Positions 8,524 through 15,008 of a stretch of 64,000 nt of DNA are shown here, in pieces (position 1 is the stretch's first letter; each line of letters starts with the position of its first letter). The notes beneath the pieces were generated by a model that saw only the letters and a list, made by a program, of their open reading frames with translations, made no database searches and was not told the origin of the DNA. Origin of the DNA: Sphingomonas sp. HF-S4 (GTDB lineage Bacteria; Pseudomonadota; Alphaproteobacteria; Sphingomonadales; Sphingomonadaceae); contig NZ_JAWJEJ010000001.1 in NCBI RefSeq assembly GCF_032911445.1, positions 3,224,001 to 3,288,000 of the forward strand, given 5' to 3'. A program made the translations under genes and the position numbers.

Positions 8524-10274
8524 CCGCGCGACCAGGATGCCCAGCCACTCGCCCATGCCTCGACATCGGCGATCCCCAGGAGTTCGGCGACGACCTCACC
8601 GTCCGCGATGTCGCCCCGGAAGGCGCGATCGATCGTCTCCGGGTCTGCGATCCCCTGTCTCACCAGAACTCCGTCGAGCAGCATCGCGCGTAGCTCGGTC
8701 GCGTTCCGGCGGATGATCTGCGCCCCAAGGCTGTCGAACGCGGCCTTGGTCCGCCGGCCGATCACGGTCGCCGGCAGCATTCCCGCAAATGCTTCCCGCG
8801 CGACTGAACGGTTGCGGCCATGCTCAAACCAGAGCCAGGTCGGGATGCGGAGGCATGTTTCGACCACGGGCTGCGACAAAAGTGGCGAGCAGATCGGCGC
8901 GAGCTGCTGCCGGCCGAACCCCTCCAGATGATTGAGCACGCTGACGAGAGACCAGACATGCCGCCGCTTGCCCGGTAGCGCATCGCTCGCCGCGTCGAGC
9001 CAGGCGTTGTCGGCCGGCCAGGGCAACTCGGCGGTGGCGGCATTGTTGAGGAAGCGGTTCACCCACGGCCGTGGGCGGGACTGCGGGGTTTCGAACCGGC
9101 GCCGTGCGGTGTTGCGCAGCGCTTCCCAAAAGGTGACGTCTGCGACTTCGGCCACGTCCAGGATCGCTCTCGCGGCGGTCCGGCCAAGACCCTTGCGCTT
9201 GATCAGGTCGATTACCGCCAGAGTGGATTGCAAGTGGCAGAAGATGTTATCGCCGCCGCCGCCGCTGAAGAACATGTCGGCGCCATGCTCCCGCGCGGCC
9301 TGCTGCAGGGGCCGGTCGAGCGCCTGGGCGAAATTACGCGCGCACGGGCGCGGCAGCCACGCAGCATCGGTGCGCGTCACATCAACAATGTCCGGGACCA
9401 GCGCCACCTGTTCGAGACGGACACCGAGATGATCGGTCACGGCTTGGGCGTATATCCTTTCATCGGAATCACCGGCTGAAGGAATGAAGGTCACGCACAG
9501 CGGATCGGCGCCGGCGGCCGCCAGTCCGGCGGCCACGATCGACGAATCCAGGCCGCCGGAGAGCTCCACAAGGGGATGCCGTGTCGTGCCTGCCCAGGAT
9601 CTCGACACCTGCAGAATCGTCTCGCGGACCTGCTTCGCCGCGACCTCGAAGCTCGCCAATTCCCGATCCGGTGTTGCGAGCGTCCATGGCGACCAGATTT
9701 GCGCGGTATCGAGCCTGTCCCTCTCGAACGTCAGACTCATTCCGGGGAGGAGCTCGCTTATCCCCCTGAGCGCGGTCCGCGCCGGCCGGAGGTCGCGAAA
9801 GGCAAGCGCCTGTGCGACGATGGTCCAGTCGATCTCGGGCTCCAGCAGTTCGAGCTCGAACAACAGCGCCGGCATCGAGGTGACGACATGCATCGTGCCC
9901 AGCGAGGCGAGGTAGACCGGGATCATGCCGGAAGGATCGCGGAACAGCTCAACCCTTCCCTCGATCTCACGCAGCGCCAGATAGCCGCCCCAAAACTGCG
10001 TCACGAACCGGCTCAGCGGCGCGAGAAGTTCGGCGTCGCCGGCGCGCAGTGCAAAGCCGGCGCTGCGCCGGTCGAACACCGATCCCCAGAAGATGCGGCC
10101 CGGCGGTTGCGGCAGGAAATGCGGTGCCGACGCTCGGCCGAGAAACCGCACCCCGGGCGTGTCGAGGAGCAGGGCGAATCCCATGGCCCTGAGGCGTTCG
10201 GTCACGCCGGAGAGCCGGCTCGTATCCACTGCGCCCGACCCGCCAATGAGCGCGACATAGGGCGCGACGTTCAT
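8502..10274 (-). CDS. lasso peptide cyclase, asparagine synthetase-like (C protein)
   Basis: ATP-dependent lasso cyclase of about 590 residues. It adenylates the side-chain carboxylate of the ring Asp and joins it to the new N-terminal Gly. The N-terminal half resembles the class II glutaminase fold but lacks the Cys2 nucleophile (it begins MNVAPYV), as usual for lasso C proteins. The synthetase half has the pyrophosphate loop VELSGGLDSSIVAAGL. The start overlaps the B stop (ATGA). Its 3' end overlaps the isopeptidase 3' end by 22 bp, so the two mRNAs are complementary at their ends. Confidence 0.92.
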   Translation of the reverse strand: MNVAPYVALIGGSGAVDTSRLSGVTERLRAMGFALLLDTPGVRFLGRASAPHFLPQPPGRIFWGSVFDRRSAGFALRAGDAELLAPLSRFVTQFWGGYLALREIEGRVELFRDPSGMIPVYLASLGTMHVVTSMPALLFELELLEPEIDWTIVAQALAFRDLRPARTALRGISELLPGMSLTFERDRLDTAQIWSPWTLATPDRELASFEVAAKQVRETILQVSRSWAGTTRHPLVELSGGLDSSIVAAGLAAAGADPLCVTFIPSAGDSDERIYAQAVTDHLGVRLEQVALVPDIVDVTRTDAAWLPRPCARNFAQALDRPLQQAAREHGADMFFSGGGGDNIFCHLQSTLAVIDLIKRKGLGRTAARAILDVAEVADVTFWEALRNTARRRFETPQSRPRPWVNRFLNNAATAELPWPADNAWLDAASDALPGKRRHVWSLVSVLNHLEGFGRQQLAPICSPLLSQPVVETCLRIPTWLWFEHGRNRSVAREAFAGMLPATVIGRRTKAAFDSLGAQIIRRNATELRAMLLDGVLVRQGIADPETIDRAFRGDIADGEVVAELLGIADVEAWASGWASWSRGQLRLSA

Positions 10275-10924
10275 ACCCGCAGGATCGGCGTGTAGCGCCG
10301 GACATGATCATAGTTGTCGTTCAGGATCATCGTCGGGCTCTGAAGCCAGCAATGCGCGAGAAAAGGTTCGAGCGTCACACCGAACACGAGATGGCGGCCG
10401 AGATCTGACCCGCCGAGCCAGAGGTCGAGCGCGAGCGAATCCATCAGGCAATTCTTCGCGACGGGCACCAGCCTTCGAGCGCGATGATATCCGGCCAGAC
10501 GCTCGCGTGTGACGGCATCACCGAGTTTCGGTTGGGCCGTCCGCCAACGCCGTCGCGCGAGGACAACGGACTGTAGCCGGCGCGTCTTGAGCTCGATCCA
10601 GGCGGAACCGACCGCGGCGGCGATACGCAAGCCTTCCCCGGTGCCAAACGCATCCGGCGTCGCCGGAGCCTCCAGCATTTCGGGTATCTCGATCTGTGTC
10701 GCGAGGGCGCTCAGGGGCGGGTCGCCTGCGCGCACGACGCCTTGTCGCTCGAGCAGGTCGAGCAATGCCTGCGGCGGGGCATCGGACGGCTCCTCCAACC
10801 ATTGGCGGGCCGTACTGCCGAGCGAAGCGGGCAAGCGGAAGTACCGATCCTGGCGCAAGTCGAGCAGCATGACGCCCTCGCCGACGAAGCACGCGGTCAG
10901 ATGGGGAAGCAGGGTCCAGAGCAT
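10271..10924 (-). CDS. lasso peptide biosynthesis B protein (leader recognition plus leader peptidase)
   Basis: Fused B protein of 217 residues, as in proteobacterial lasso loci. The first about 80 residues match the small RiPP recognition element that binds the leader. The rest is the transglutaminase-like cysteine protease that removes the leader. Catalytic residues are visible: Cys159 in AKNCLMDSLAL, His191 in AHCWLQ and Asp203 in ILNDNYDH. It lies 53 bp downstream of the precursor gene, across a strong hairpin, and overlaps the cyclase by 4 bp. No convincing Shine-Dalgarno precedes its ATG, so it may depend on the context of the preceding mRNA. Confidence 0.92.
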   Translation of the reverse strand: MLWTLLPHLTACFVGEGVMLLDLRQDRYFRLPASLGSTARQWLEEPSDAPPQALLDLLERQGVVRAGDPPLSALATQIEIPEMLEAPATPDAFGTGEGLRIAAAVGSAWIELKTRRLQSVVLARRRWRTAQPKLGDAVTRERLAGYHRARRLVPVAKNCLMDSLALDLWLGGSDLGRHLVFGVTLEPFLAHCWLQSPTMILNDNYDHVRRYTPILRV

Positions 10925-10943
10925 CTTTGGGATGCGCAGCTTC

Positions 10944-10969
10944 GCCGGCGCGGCACCTGCCGCGCCGGC
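10944..10969. terminator. strong hairpin between lasso precursor and B genes
   Basis: Perfect 12-bp inverted repeat GCCGGCGCGGCA with only 2 bp between the arms, starting 9 bp after the precursor stop codon. There is no T-tract on either strand, so it is unlikely to be a full intrinsic terminator. A hairpin here would protect the short precursor mRNA from 3' exonucleases or cause partial termination, giving more precursor than enzyme. That role is inference. Confidence 0.65.
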
Positions 10970-10977
10970 GGGTCCGC

Positions 10978-11109
10978 TCAGTTGTCCGAGAGTCCGGGCA
11001 GCTGCTGGAGCTGAACGCCGTCGATCTTGCCGAAATCGGCACCCTGGGTCTCGACGCTCGCCGCGCCCAGGTCGATCAGTTCGACTGCGTCTTCGTTGGT
11101 GCGTTCCAT
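10978..11109 (-). CDS. lasso peptide precursor (A peptide), 43 residues
   Basis: Small gene read from the sequence. The leader is MERTNEDAVELIDLGAASV followed by ETQ, and matches the proteobacterial lasso pattern (ELxDLG, then Thr at the penultimate leader position). Cleavage after the Gln gives a 21-residue core: ring GADFGKID, Gly1 joined to Asp8, then tail GVQLQQLPGLSDN. Asp8 is the only acidic residue at positions 7-9, so the ring size is unambiguous. I chose the ATG at 11109 because GGAG lies 7 bp upstream; an ATG six bases earlier (11115) is too close to it. Next downstream are B and C. Identity as a lasso precursor rests on core pattern plus neighbours. Confidence 0.9.
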   Translation of the reverse strand: MERTNEDAVELIDLGAASVETQGADFGKIDGVQLQQLPGLSDN

Positions 11110-11168
11110 GGTCATTCTCCGTGTTGCGTCGCTCGAATCGCGACCACGGAAAGATCGGCCAGGCAGCC

Positions 11169-11200
11169 GATTATAAGAATTTTATAATCCGATTATAATC
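11169..11200. promoter_or_regulatory. AT-rich palindromes upstream of the lasso precursor gene
   Basis: Two adjacent palindromes in otherwise GC-rich DNA. The first is GATTATAA, 5 bp, TTATAATC (11169-11189); the second is GATTATAATC (11191-11200), which overlaps the gntR stop codon. They lie 60-90 bp upstream of the precursor start. On the minus strand they contain several TATAAT-like hexamers, so they could be both -10 region and operator. The adjacent GntR protein is the obvious candidate to bind. The symmetry is seen; the binder is inferred. Confidence 0.6.
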
Positions 11201-11783
11201 CGGAGCGCGCTCGCAGCAGCTCGCCGGCTGCGCGCATCCGCGCGACATGGTAACGGCGGATGGCCGCGGGCCTGCGCGGCGAAGGATCGAGCAGCTCTTC
11301 CAGCTCGCCCAGTACAGGCTCCAGCACCTGCGACTCCGCGATGCGGAACGGATGGAGCCGATCGCTCGCGCGCGCCACGGCTGTTCGAAGCTCGGCGTTC
11401 GGCGAAGACGCGGCGAGCAGGACGAAGCAGGCAGCGGTCGCTTCGGCCAAGGTATCCGCACCCATCACCTCCTCTACCGCGCCGGCGGCCGGTTTGATGC
11501 GGGCAGTGCTCGCCGCCATGACCGCGAGCGCCGAATTCCATTCGTAGAGGTCACGCAGTTCGGCTTCGCCGGTACGCGGCACGTGGAAGCCCTCGCCGCT
11601 GCTTGCTTCGACAAGTTGCTCGCCGGCGAGGCGGTTCAGCGCGTCCCGAACGGGTGTCATGCTCACGCCGAGCTCCTCGGCGAGGCGGTTGGCTTCCATG
11701 CGATGTCCGGGCGCGAAGGCACCGTCACGGAGCAGTTGCTTGAGCGCCGCATAGCTGCGCTCCATCGCCTGAGTTGGGCTCAT
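11193..11783 (-). CDS. GntR-family transcriptional regulator
   Basis: DNA-binding regulator of about 196 residues. Residues about 5-70 form the GntR winged helix (MERSYAALKQLLRDGAFAPG and LAEELGVSMTPVRDALNRL). The rest is a helical FCD-like ligand domain (YEWNSALAVMAAST...), short for the FadR subfamily. The ATG at 11783 overlaps the stop of the dioxygenase gene (ATGA), so they are co-translated. It lies 83 bp upstream of the lasso precursor and its end overlaps AT-rich palindromes, so it probably controls the lasso genes and itself. The ligand cannot be read from sequence. Confidence 0.85.
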   Translation of the reverse strand: MSPTQAMERSYAALKQLLRDGAFAPGHRMEANRLAEELGVSMTPVRDALNRLAGEQLVEASSGEGFHVPRTGEAELRDLYEWNSALAVMAASTARIKPAAGAVEEVMGADTLAEATAACFVLLAASSPNAELRTAVARASDRLHPFRIAESQVLEPVLGELEELLDPSPRRPAAIRRYHVARMRAAGELLRARSGL

Positions 11784-12655
11784 CGTTCCTGCTCGCGGCG
11801 ATGCTGTGCGACCGCCTCGACCTGCTCGGGCCGTAAGGCGTCCACGGCGCCGAGATGCGCCGGCACCGCGTCCTGCAGCAGCACCGAAGGGCATACACCT
11901 TCATAATTGCCGAGATTGGGCCGGTGCTGGCGATAGCCGATGAGCCCGGCAAGCTCCGGAGCAAAGGCTCGAGCGACCGCGGGCGGATAGGCGAGCCATT
12001 GATTCTCGTACGGCTTGAGCCAGCCGAGGCAATAGCTGACGACCACAGCGGCCCGCACGTCGGTGCTCCGGTTCGCGCCGGCGCCATGCAGGGTCGAGCC
12101 GAGGAAGACGATCGCATCTCCCGGTCGGCATTCCGCACTGATCGCGCCGCCGCGCCAGTCCGCGCGGAGCGCTTCGGGACCGTGGCTTCCAGGATAGATC
12201 AATGTGGCGCCATTCTCCTGGGTGAAGGGCGTCAGAGGCCACATCACGTTGACGAGATATTCCACCTCGCCCTTGATGCCCTGCCACATGTCCTGATCCC
12301 GGTGCGGGAACTGGGCCGGCGCGCCCGGGTGGAGCGCGATCGCCTGTGCTAGGTTGAGCTGGATCGTGTCGCACCACGGCAGGAGCGCGTCCTCGACGAT
12401 TGCGAGGATCTCCGGGCACTGGATCAATGTCGCCGCATGGCGCGATCGTTTGAGCAGGCTGCCGAACCGCTTGGTCCGGCCACCATAGAAGTCCCCGGTG
12501 CAGAACGGCGTCGCTTCGAACACCGGGCGCAGGTCGCCGGAGAGTGCATCCATGATCGTCTCGGGCATCAGCCCGCGGAGTATGCACCAGCCCTCGGTAA
12601 CCAGCTGGTGCGCGCCAGCGGTCGTGTTGGGAGATTGGGGAGCGGTAGCGAGCAT
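11780..12655 (-). CDS. phytanoyl-CoA dioxygenase (PhyH) family Fe(II)/2-oxoglutarate oxygenase
   Basis: Non-heme iron oxygenase of about 291 residues that hydroxylates a C-H bond using 2-oxoglutarate and O2. The iron triad is visible: His118 and Asp120 in FPHRDQD, and His190 in STLHGAGANRS, with Arg201 placed to bind 2-oxoglutarate. The ATG at 12655 has an ideal AGGAGG 5 bp upstream that overlaps the luxI stop. From memory, luxI-phyH adjacency recurs in Sphingomonadaceae. The substrate is unknown; the acyl-homoserine lactone, its acyl precursor or the lasso peptide are all possible. Its stop overlaps the GntR start. Confidence 0.85.
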   Translation of the reverse strand: MLATAPQSPNTTAGAHQLVTEGWCILRGLMPETIMDALSGDLRPVFEATPFCTGDFYGGRTKRFGSLLKRSRHAATLIQCPEILAIVEDALLPWCDTIQLNLAQAIALHPGAPAQFPHRDQDMWQGIKGEVEYLVNVMWPLTPFTQENGATLIYPGSHGPEALRADWRGGAISAECRPGDAIVFLGSTLHGAGANRSTDVRAAVVVSYCLGWLKPYENQWLAYPPAVARAFAPELAGLIGYRQHRPNLGNYEGVCPSVLLQDAVPAHLGAVDALRPEQVEAVAQHRREQER

Positions 12656-12664
12656 CAAGGCCTC

Positions 12665-13291
12665 CTATGCGTGCGCGGGCTGGGCCGCGGTCGAAGCCAT
12701 CTGATCGGTGGGCAGCCAGATTCCGGTGGCTCTCAGGCGCGCCTCGGTCTCGGTGGTGATGTCGATCCGTATCGCGCCGAGAAGTCTGCCGTCAGTCGGC
12801 AGCGGCTCGCCGAGCTGAGTCGCGTCCCAACCGAAATCCAGTATCTGCCGCAGCCATGGGAGTTCGGCGACGCCGGTATAGGTGCGGATTCCATTCGCCA
12901 GCGCGAACTCCACCAGCGCGGTCACGAGCCGGTTGCGCACCTCGCGGCGTCGAGGCGCGGCAAGGCTGCGGTCGAGGCAGAATCGGGTGATCTCGTACGT
13001 GGCCGGGCCGCGCGGAACAGGACCTGCGCACAGCTCCGGAAACAGGTGGTCCAAAAGGTGCGGGCGTGTCGTTGGAAGAAGGCGCGCAGAGCCCAAATGG
13101 GCATGGCTGCTGTCGGCCAGGATCAGGTAGCGGGCGTGCTCATTGTCCAGGTGATCGAGCTCGAAGCGGCCGTCGAGCACCGGCACGTCCCAGCCGAGCA
13201 GATCGACGAACACCTCCTTGCGAGCTGCGAACATGTTCCGCATCGCGGCGTCGCACGCCGCTTGCTTGGTCGTATCGATCAGGGAGATCAT
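12665..13291 (-). CDS. LuxI-family acyl-homoserine lactone synthase
   Basis: Autoinducer synthase of 208 residues that makes N-acyl-homoserine lactone from S-adenosylmethionine and an acyl donor. The invariant family residues are present: Arg24, Phe28 and Trp34 in ARKEVFVDLLGW, Asp46 and Asp49, Arg70 in GSARLLPT, Phe84, Glu100 and Arg103 in YEITRF. A GAGGA ribosome site precedes the ATG. It lies 88 bp downstream of luxR on the same strand and 9 bp upstream of the dioxygenase gene. Acyl-chain length cannot be predicted by eye. I found no clear lux box upstream. Confidence 0.93.
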   Translation of the reverse strand: MISLIDTTKQAACDAAMRNMFAARKEVFVDLLGWDVPVLDGRFELDHLDNEHARYLILADSSHAHLGSARLLPTTRPHLLDHLFPELCAGPVPRGPATYEITRFCLDRSLAAPRRREVRNRLVTALVEFALANGIRTYTGVAELPWLRQILDFGWDATQLGEPLPTDGRLLGAIRIDITTETEARLRATGIWLPTDQMASTAAQPAHA

Positions 13292-13379
13292 CGTTCCTCA
13301 TCCCATCTGGTTGAGGGACGAGCATCCGCAGTCCGCCGTCAGCGCGATATACCAAGAAATGGGGGTAGCGGCGGGGCTC

Positions 13380-14126
13380 CTAGTGGATGAAGATGTCCGA
13401 GAAGCAGATAGTGCCGTCGAACAATGCCATCACCGCCAGGTGCGCGCGCTTCTGCACGCCATAGCGTTCGCGCGCATGCTTGAGATGCTGGATCACAGTC
13501 TCATGGCTGACGCCGAGGATGCGCGATATCTCCCAGTCGGTCTTGCCGCGTGCCGCCCAAAGCACGCAATCGCGCTGCCGATCGGTCATCGGCATTGTCG
13601 GCTGTGGTGCGCGCCGCGGCTGGGCAATGCGCCTGGCGGCCTCAAAGGCGAGGCCGCCTACCAGTTGCGCGACCAGCATGTGCTCGTGCGGGAGCGGTCC
13701 GTCGTCGGCGACGGCAAAAGAACAGGACCCATTATACTCACCGGGAACATGGGCGGGGACAGTGAATCCATCGCCGATCCCGAAGCGCCGGGCCTGGCGC
13801 AGGACTTCCTGATCGCCGTGGGTGAGCTGAATCATCTGCGGCACGTTGGACCAGGAGAAGCCGATATTCGCGACATGGCTGGCGCGATGAATCGGGTCGA
13901 AGCGGCCCAACGCTCTTTCGTCGAACCACTCTTCCCAGTGTCCCGGATAGTTGTGAAGGCGGATACCAAGATCGGGGGCAGTGGCGAAATCGACATGGTG
14001 GGTTAGCGCGAAATAGCGGAAGCCCATGGCTTCGGCGCTTTCAGAGAGGGCATCGAAGAGGTCGGGCAGCGCGACCGCGCTCTGCACTATTGTTTCAAAG
14101 GTTTCCGCCAGCATCAGCCTTGCCAT
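13380..14126 (-). CDS. LuxR-family quorum-sensing regulator
   Basis: Acyl-homoserine-lactone-responsive activator. The N-terminal autoinducer domain has FRYFALTHHVD, the aromatic patch HNYPGHWEEWFDERALGRFDP and a GFSW motif. The C-terminal LuxR helix-turn-helix is MTDRQRDCVLWAARGKTDWEISRILGVSHETVIQHLKHA. I chose the ATG at 14126 (MARLMLAE), which has GGTGG upstream; in-frame ATGs at 14138 and 14168 lack ribosome sites. It heads a same-strand run luxR-luxI-phyH-gntR-lasso A-B-C with small gaps, so its regulon may include lasso production. Confidence 0.9.
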   Translation of the reverse strand: MARLMLAETFETIVQSAVALPDLFDALSESAEAMGFRYFALTHHVDFATAPDLGIRLHNYPGHWEEWFDERALGRFDPIHRASHVANIGFSWSNVPQMIQLTHGDQEVLRQARRFGIGDGFTVPAHVPGEYNGSCSFAVADDGPLPHEHMLVAQLVGGLAFEAARRIAQPRRAPQPTMPMTDRQRDCVLWAARGKTDWEISRILGVSHETVIQHLKHARERYGVQKRAHLAVMALFDGTICFSDIFIH

Positions 14127-14218
14127 GGTGACCACCATCACTTGCAAGGGTGGCCCAACACACCACATGCCCGGTTCGTCTAAACCACGCGTCCGCTCAA
14201 CTTCTCAAGGCGGCGGCT

Positions 14219-14276
14219 TTGTGAAGCTTTGTATTTGCTTCTATAATTCGGGCGCGTTGTCAATAGCTGCTATTGA
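14219..14276 (+). promoter_or_regulatory. sigma70-like promoter with palindrome, upstream of the AbiE genes
   Basis: TTGTGA at 14219 and a consensus TATAAT at 14242 are separated by 17 bp, pointing rightward. Just past the expected start site lies a perfect palindrome TCAATAGC-T-GCTATTGA at 14260-14276, in a good operator position. It lies between divergent luxR and the antitoxin gene, so a regulator there could affect either. The binder is unknown. Confidence 0.5.
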
Positions 14277-14331
14277 TAGGCAGTAACGGATTAGGGGCTG
14301 TTCCCCGGGACGCTGTTTGCACCCCTTGCTA

Positions 14332-14361
14332 TGTCCGAAATTTGTAGGCATTTTTCGGACA
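14332..14361. promoter_or_regulatory. inverted repeat at the AbiEi start codon, likely autoregulatory operator
   Basis: TGTCCGAAA and TTTCGGACA face each other across 12 bp. The right arm ends in the first base of the ATG at 14361. AbiEi antitoxins repress their own operon by binding inverted repeats near the start, so this is the best operator candidate. The spacer holds TTTGTA, which with TTGCAC at 14317 could form a promoter giving a nearly leaderless mRNA, consistent with the lack of a ribosome site. Confidence 0.5.
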
Positions 14362-15008
14362 TGGCTGATCTACCTTCCCTGCGCGCCCAGATCGAGGACC
14401 GAACTGCGGCCGCTCCCCGCGGAGCGGTCTGGACGCCGGCTGATTTCCTCGACCTCGGCTCGCGCGATGCCGTCGACAAGGCGTTGCAGCGCTTGATCGC
14501 AGACGACCTGCTGCGTCGGATCGATCGGGGTCTCTACGACAAGCCGACCCGAAACGCCCTCACGAAGAAGCCCAACCCTGCCGATCCCCGGCAGGTGATC
14601 GACGCTGTCGCCCGGCGCGACCAGATCCGCGTGTTGGTCGATGGCATGACCGCGGCGAACGACCTCGGCCTTACCAATGCCGTACCGTCCAGGATCGTCG
14701 TCCACACCGATGCGCGGCTGAAGGCGATCGAGCTCGGCAATATGAGCATCACCTTCAAGCCGACGGCGGCAAGCAAGCTCTATTGGGCAGGCCGGCCAGC
14801 GATGCGGCTGGTCCAGGCGCTCCATTGGCTCCGCGACACGCTCGGCGATCCCGACGATCGCGCGACCCTGCACGCGCGCATCGATGACCTGCTGCGCACC
14901 GGACCGAACGCCGCAACGCTTCGCGCCGATCTGGCCGACGGAATCGCGACGTTGCCCACCTGGATGCAGGACCTGCTGCGCCCGATGCTCGCCGAGGATC
15001 CGTTATGA
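14361..15008 (+). CDS. abiEi: AbiEi-type antitoxin (DUF6088 family)
   Basis: Antitoxin and likely autorepressor of a type IV toxin-antitoxin pair. The N-terminal winged helix fits the family closely: GAVWTPADFLDLGSRDAVDKALQRLIADDLLRRIDRGLYDKP. The C-terminal domain neutralises toxin activity without stable binding. I chose the ATG at 14361 (MADLPSLRAQIEDR), which matches family starts; an ATG at 14331 would place the operator-like repeat inside the gene. Its stop overlaps the toxin start (ATGA at 15005). It opens the defence-rich stretch up to 27252. Confidence 0.82.
   Translation: MADLPSLRAQIEDRTAAAPRGAVWTPADFLDLGSRDAVDKALQRLIADDLLRRIDRGLYDKPTRNALTKKPNPADPRQVIDAVARRDQIRVLVDGMTAANDLGLTNAVPSRIVVHTDARLKAIELGNMSITFKPTAASKLYWAGRPAMRLVQALHWLRDTLGDPDDRATLHARIDDLLRTGPNAATLRADLADGIATLPTWMQDLLRPMLAEDPL

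Noticed and set aside
13292..13379. Lux box between luxR and luxI
   Set aside because: CTG/CAG fragments are present but no 18-20 bp dyad with the usual spacing; calling one would be guesswork.
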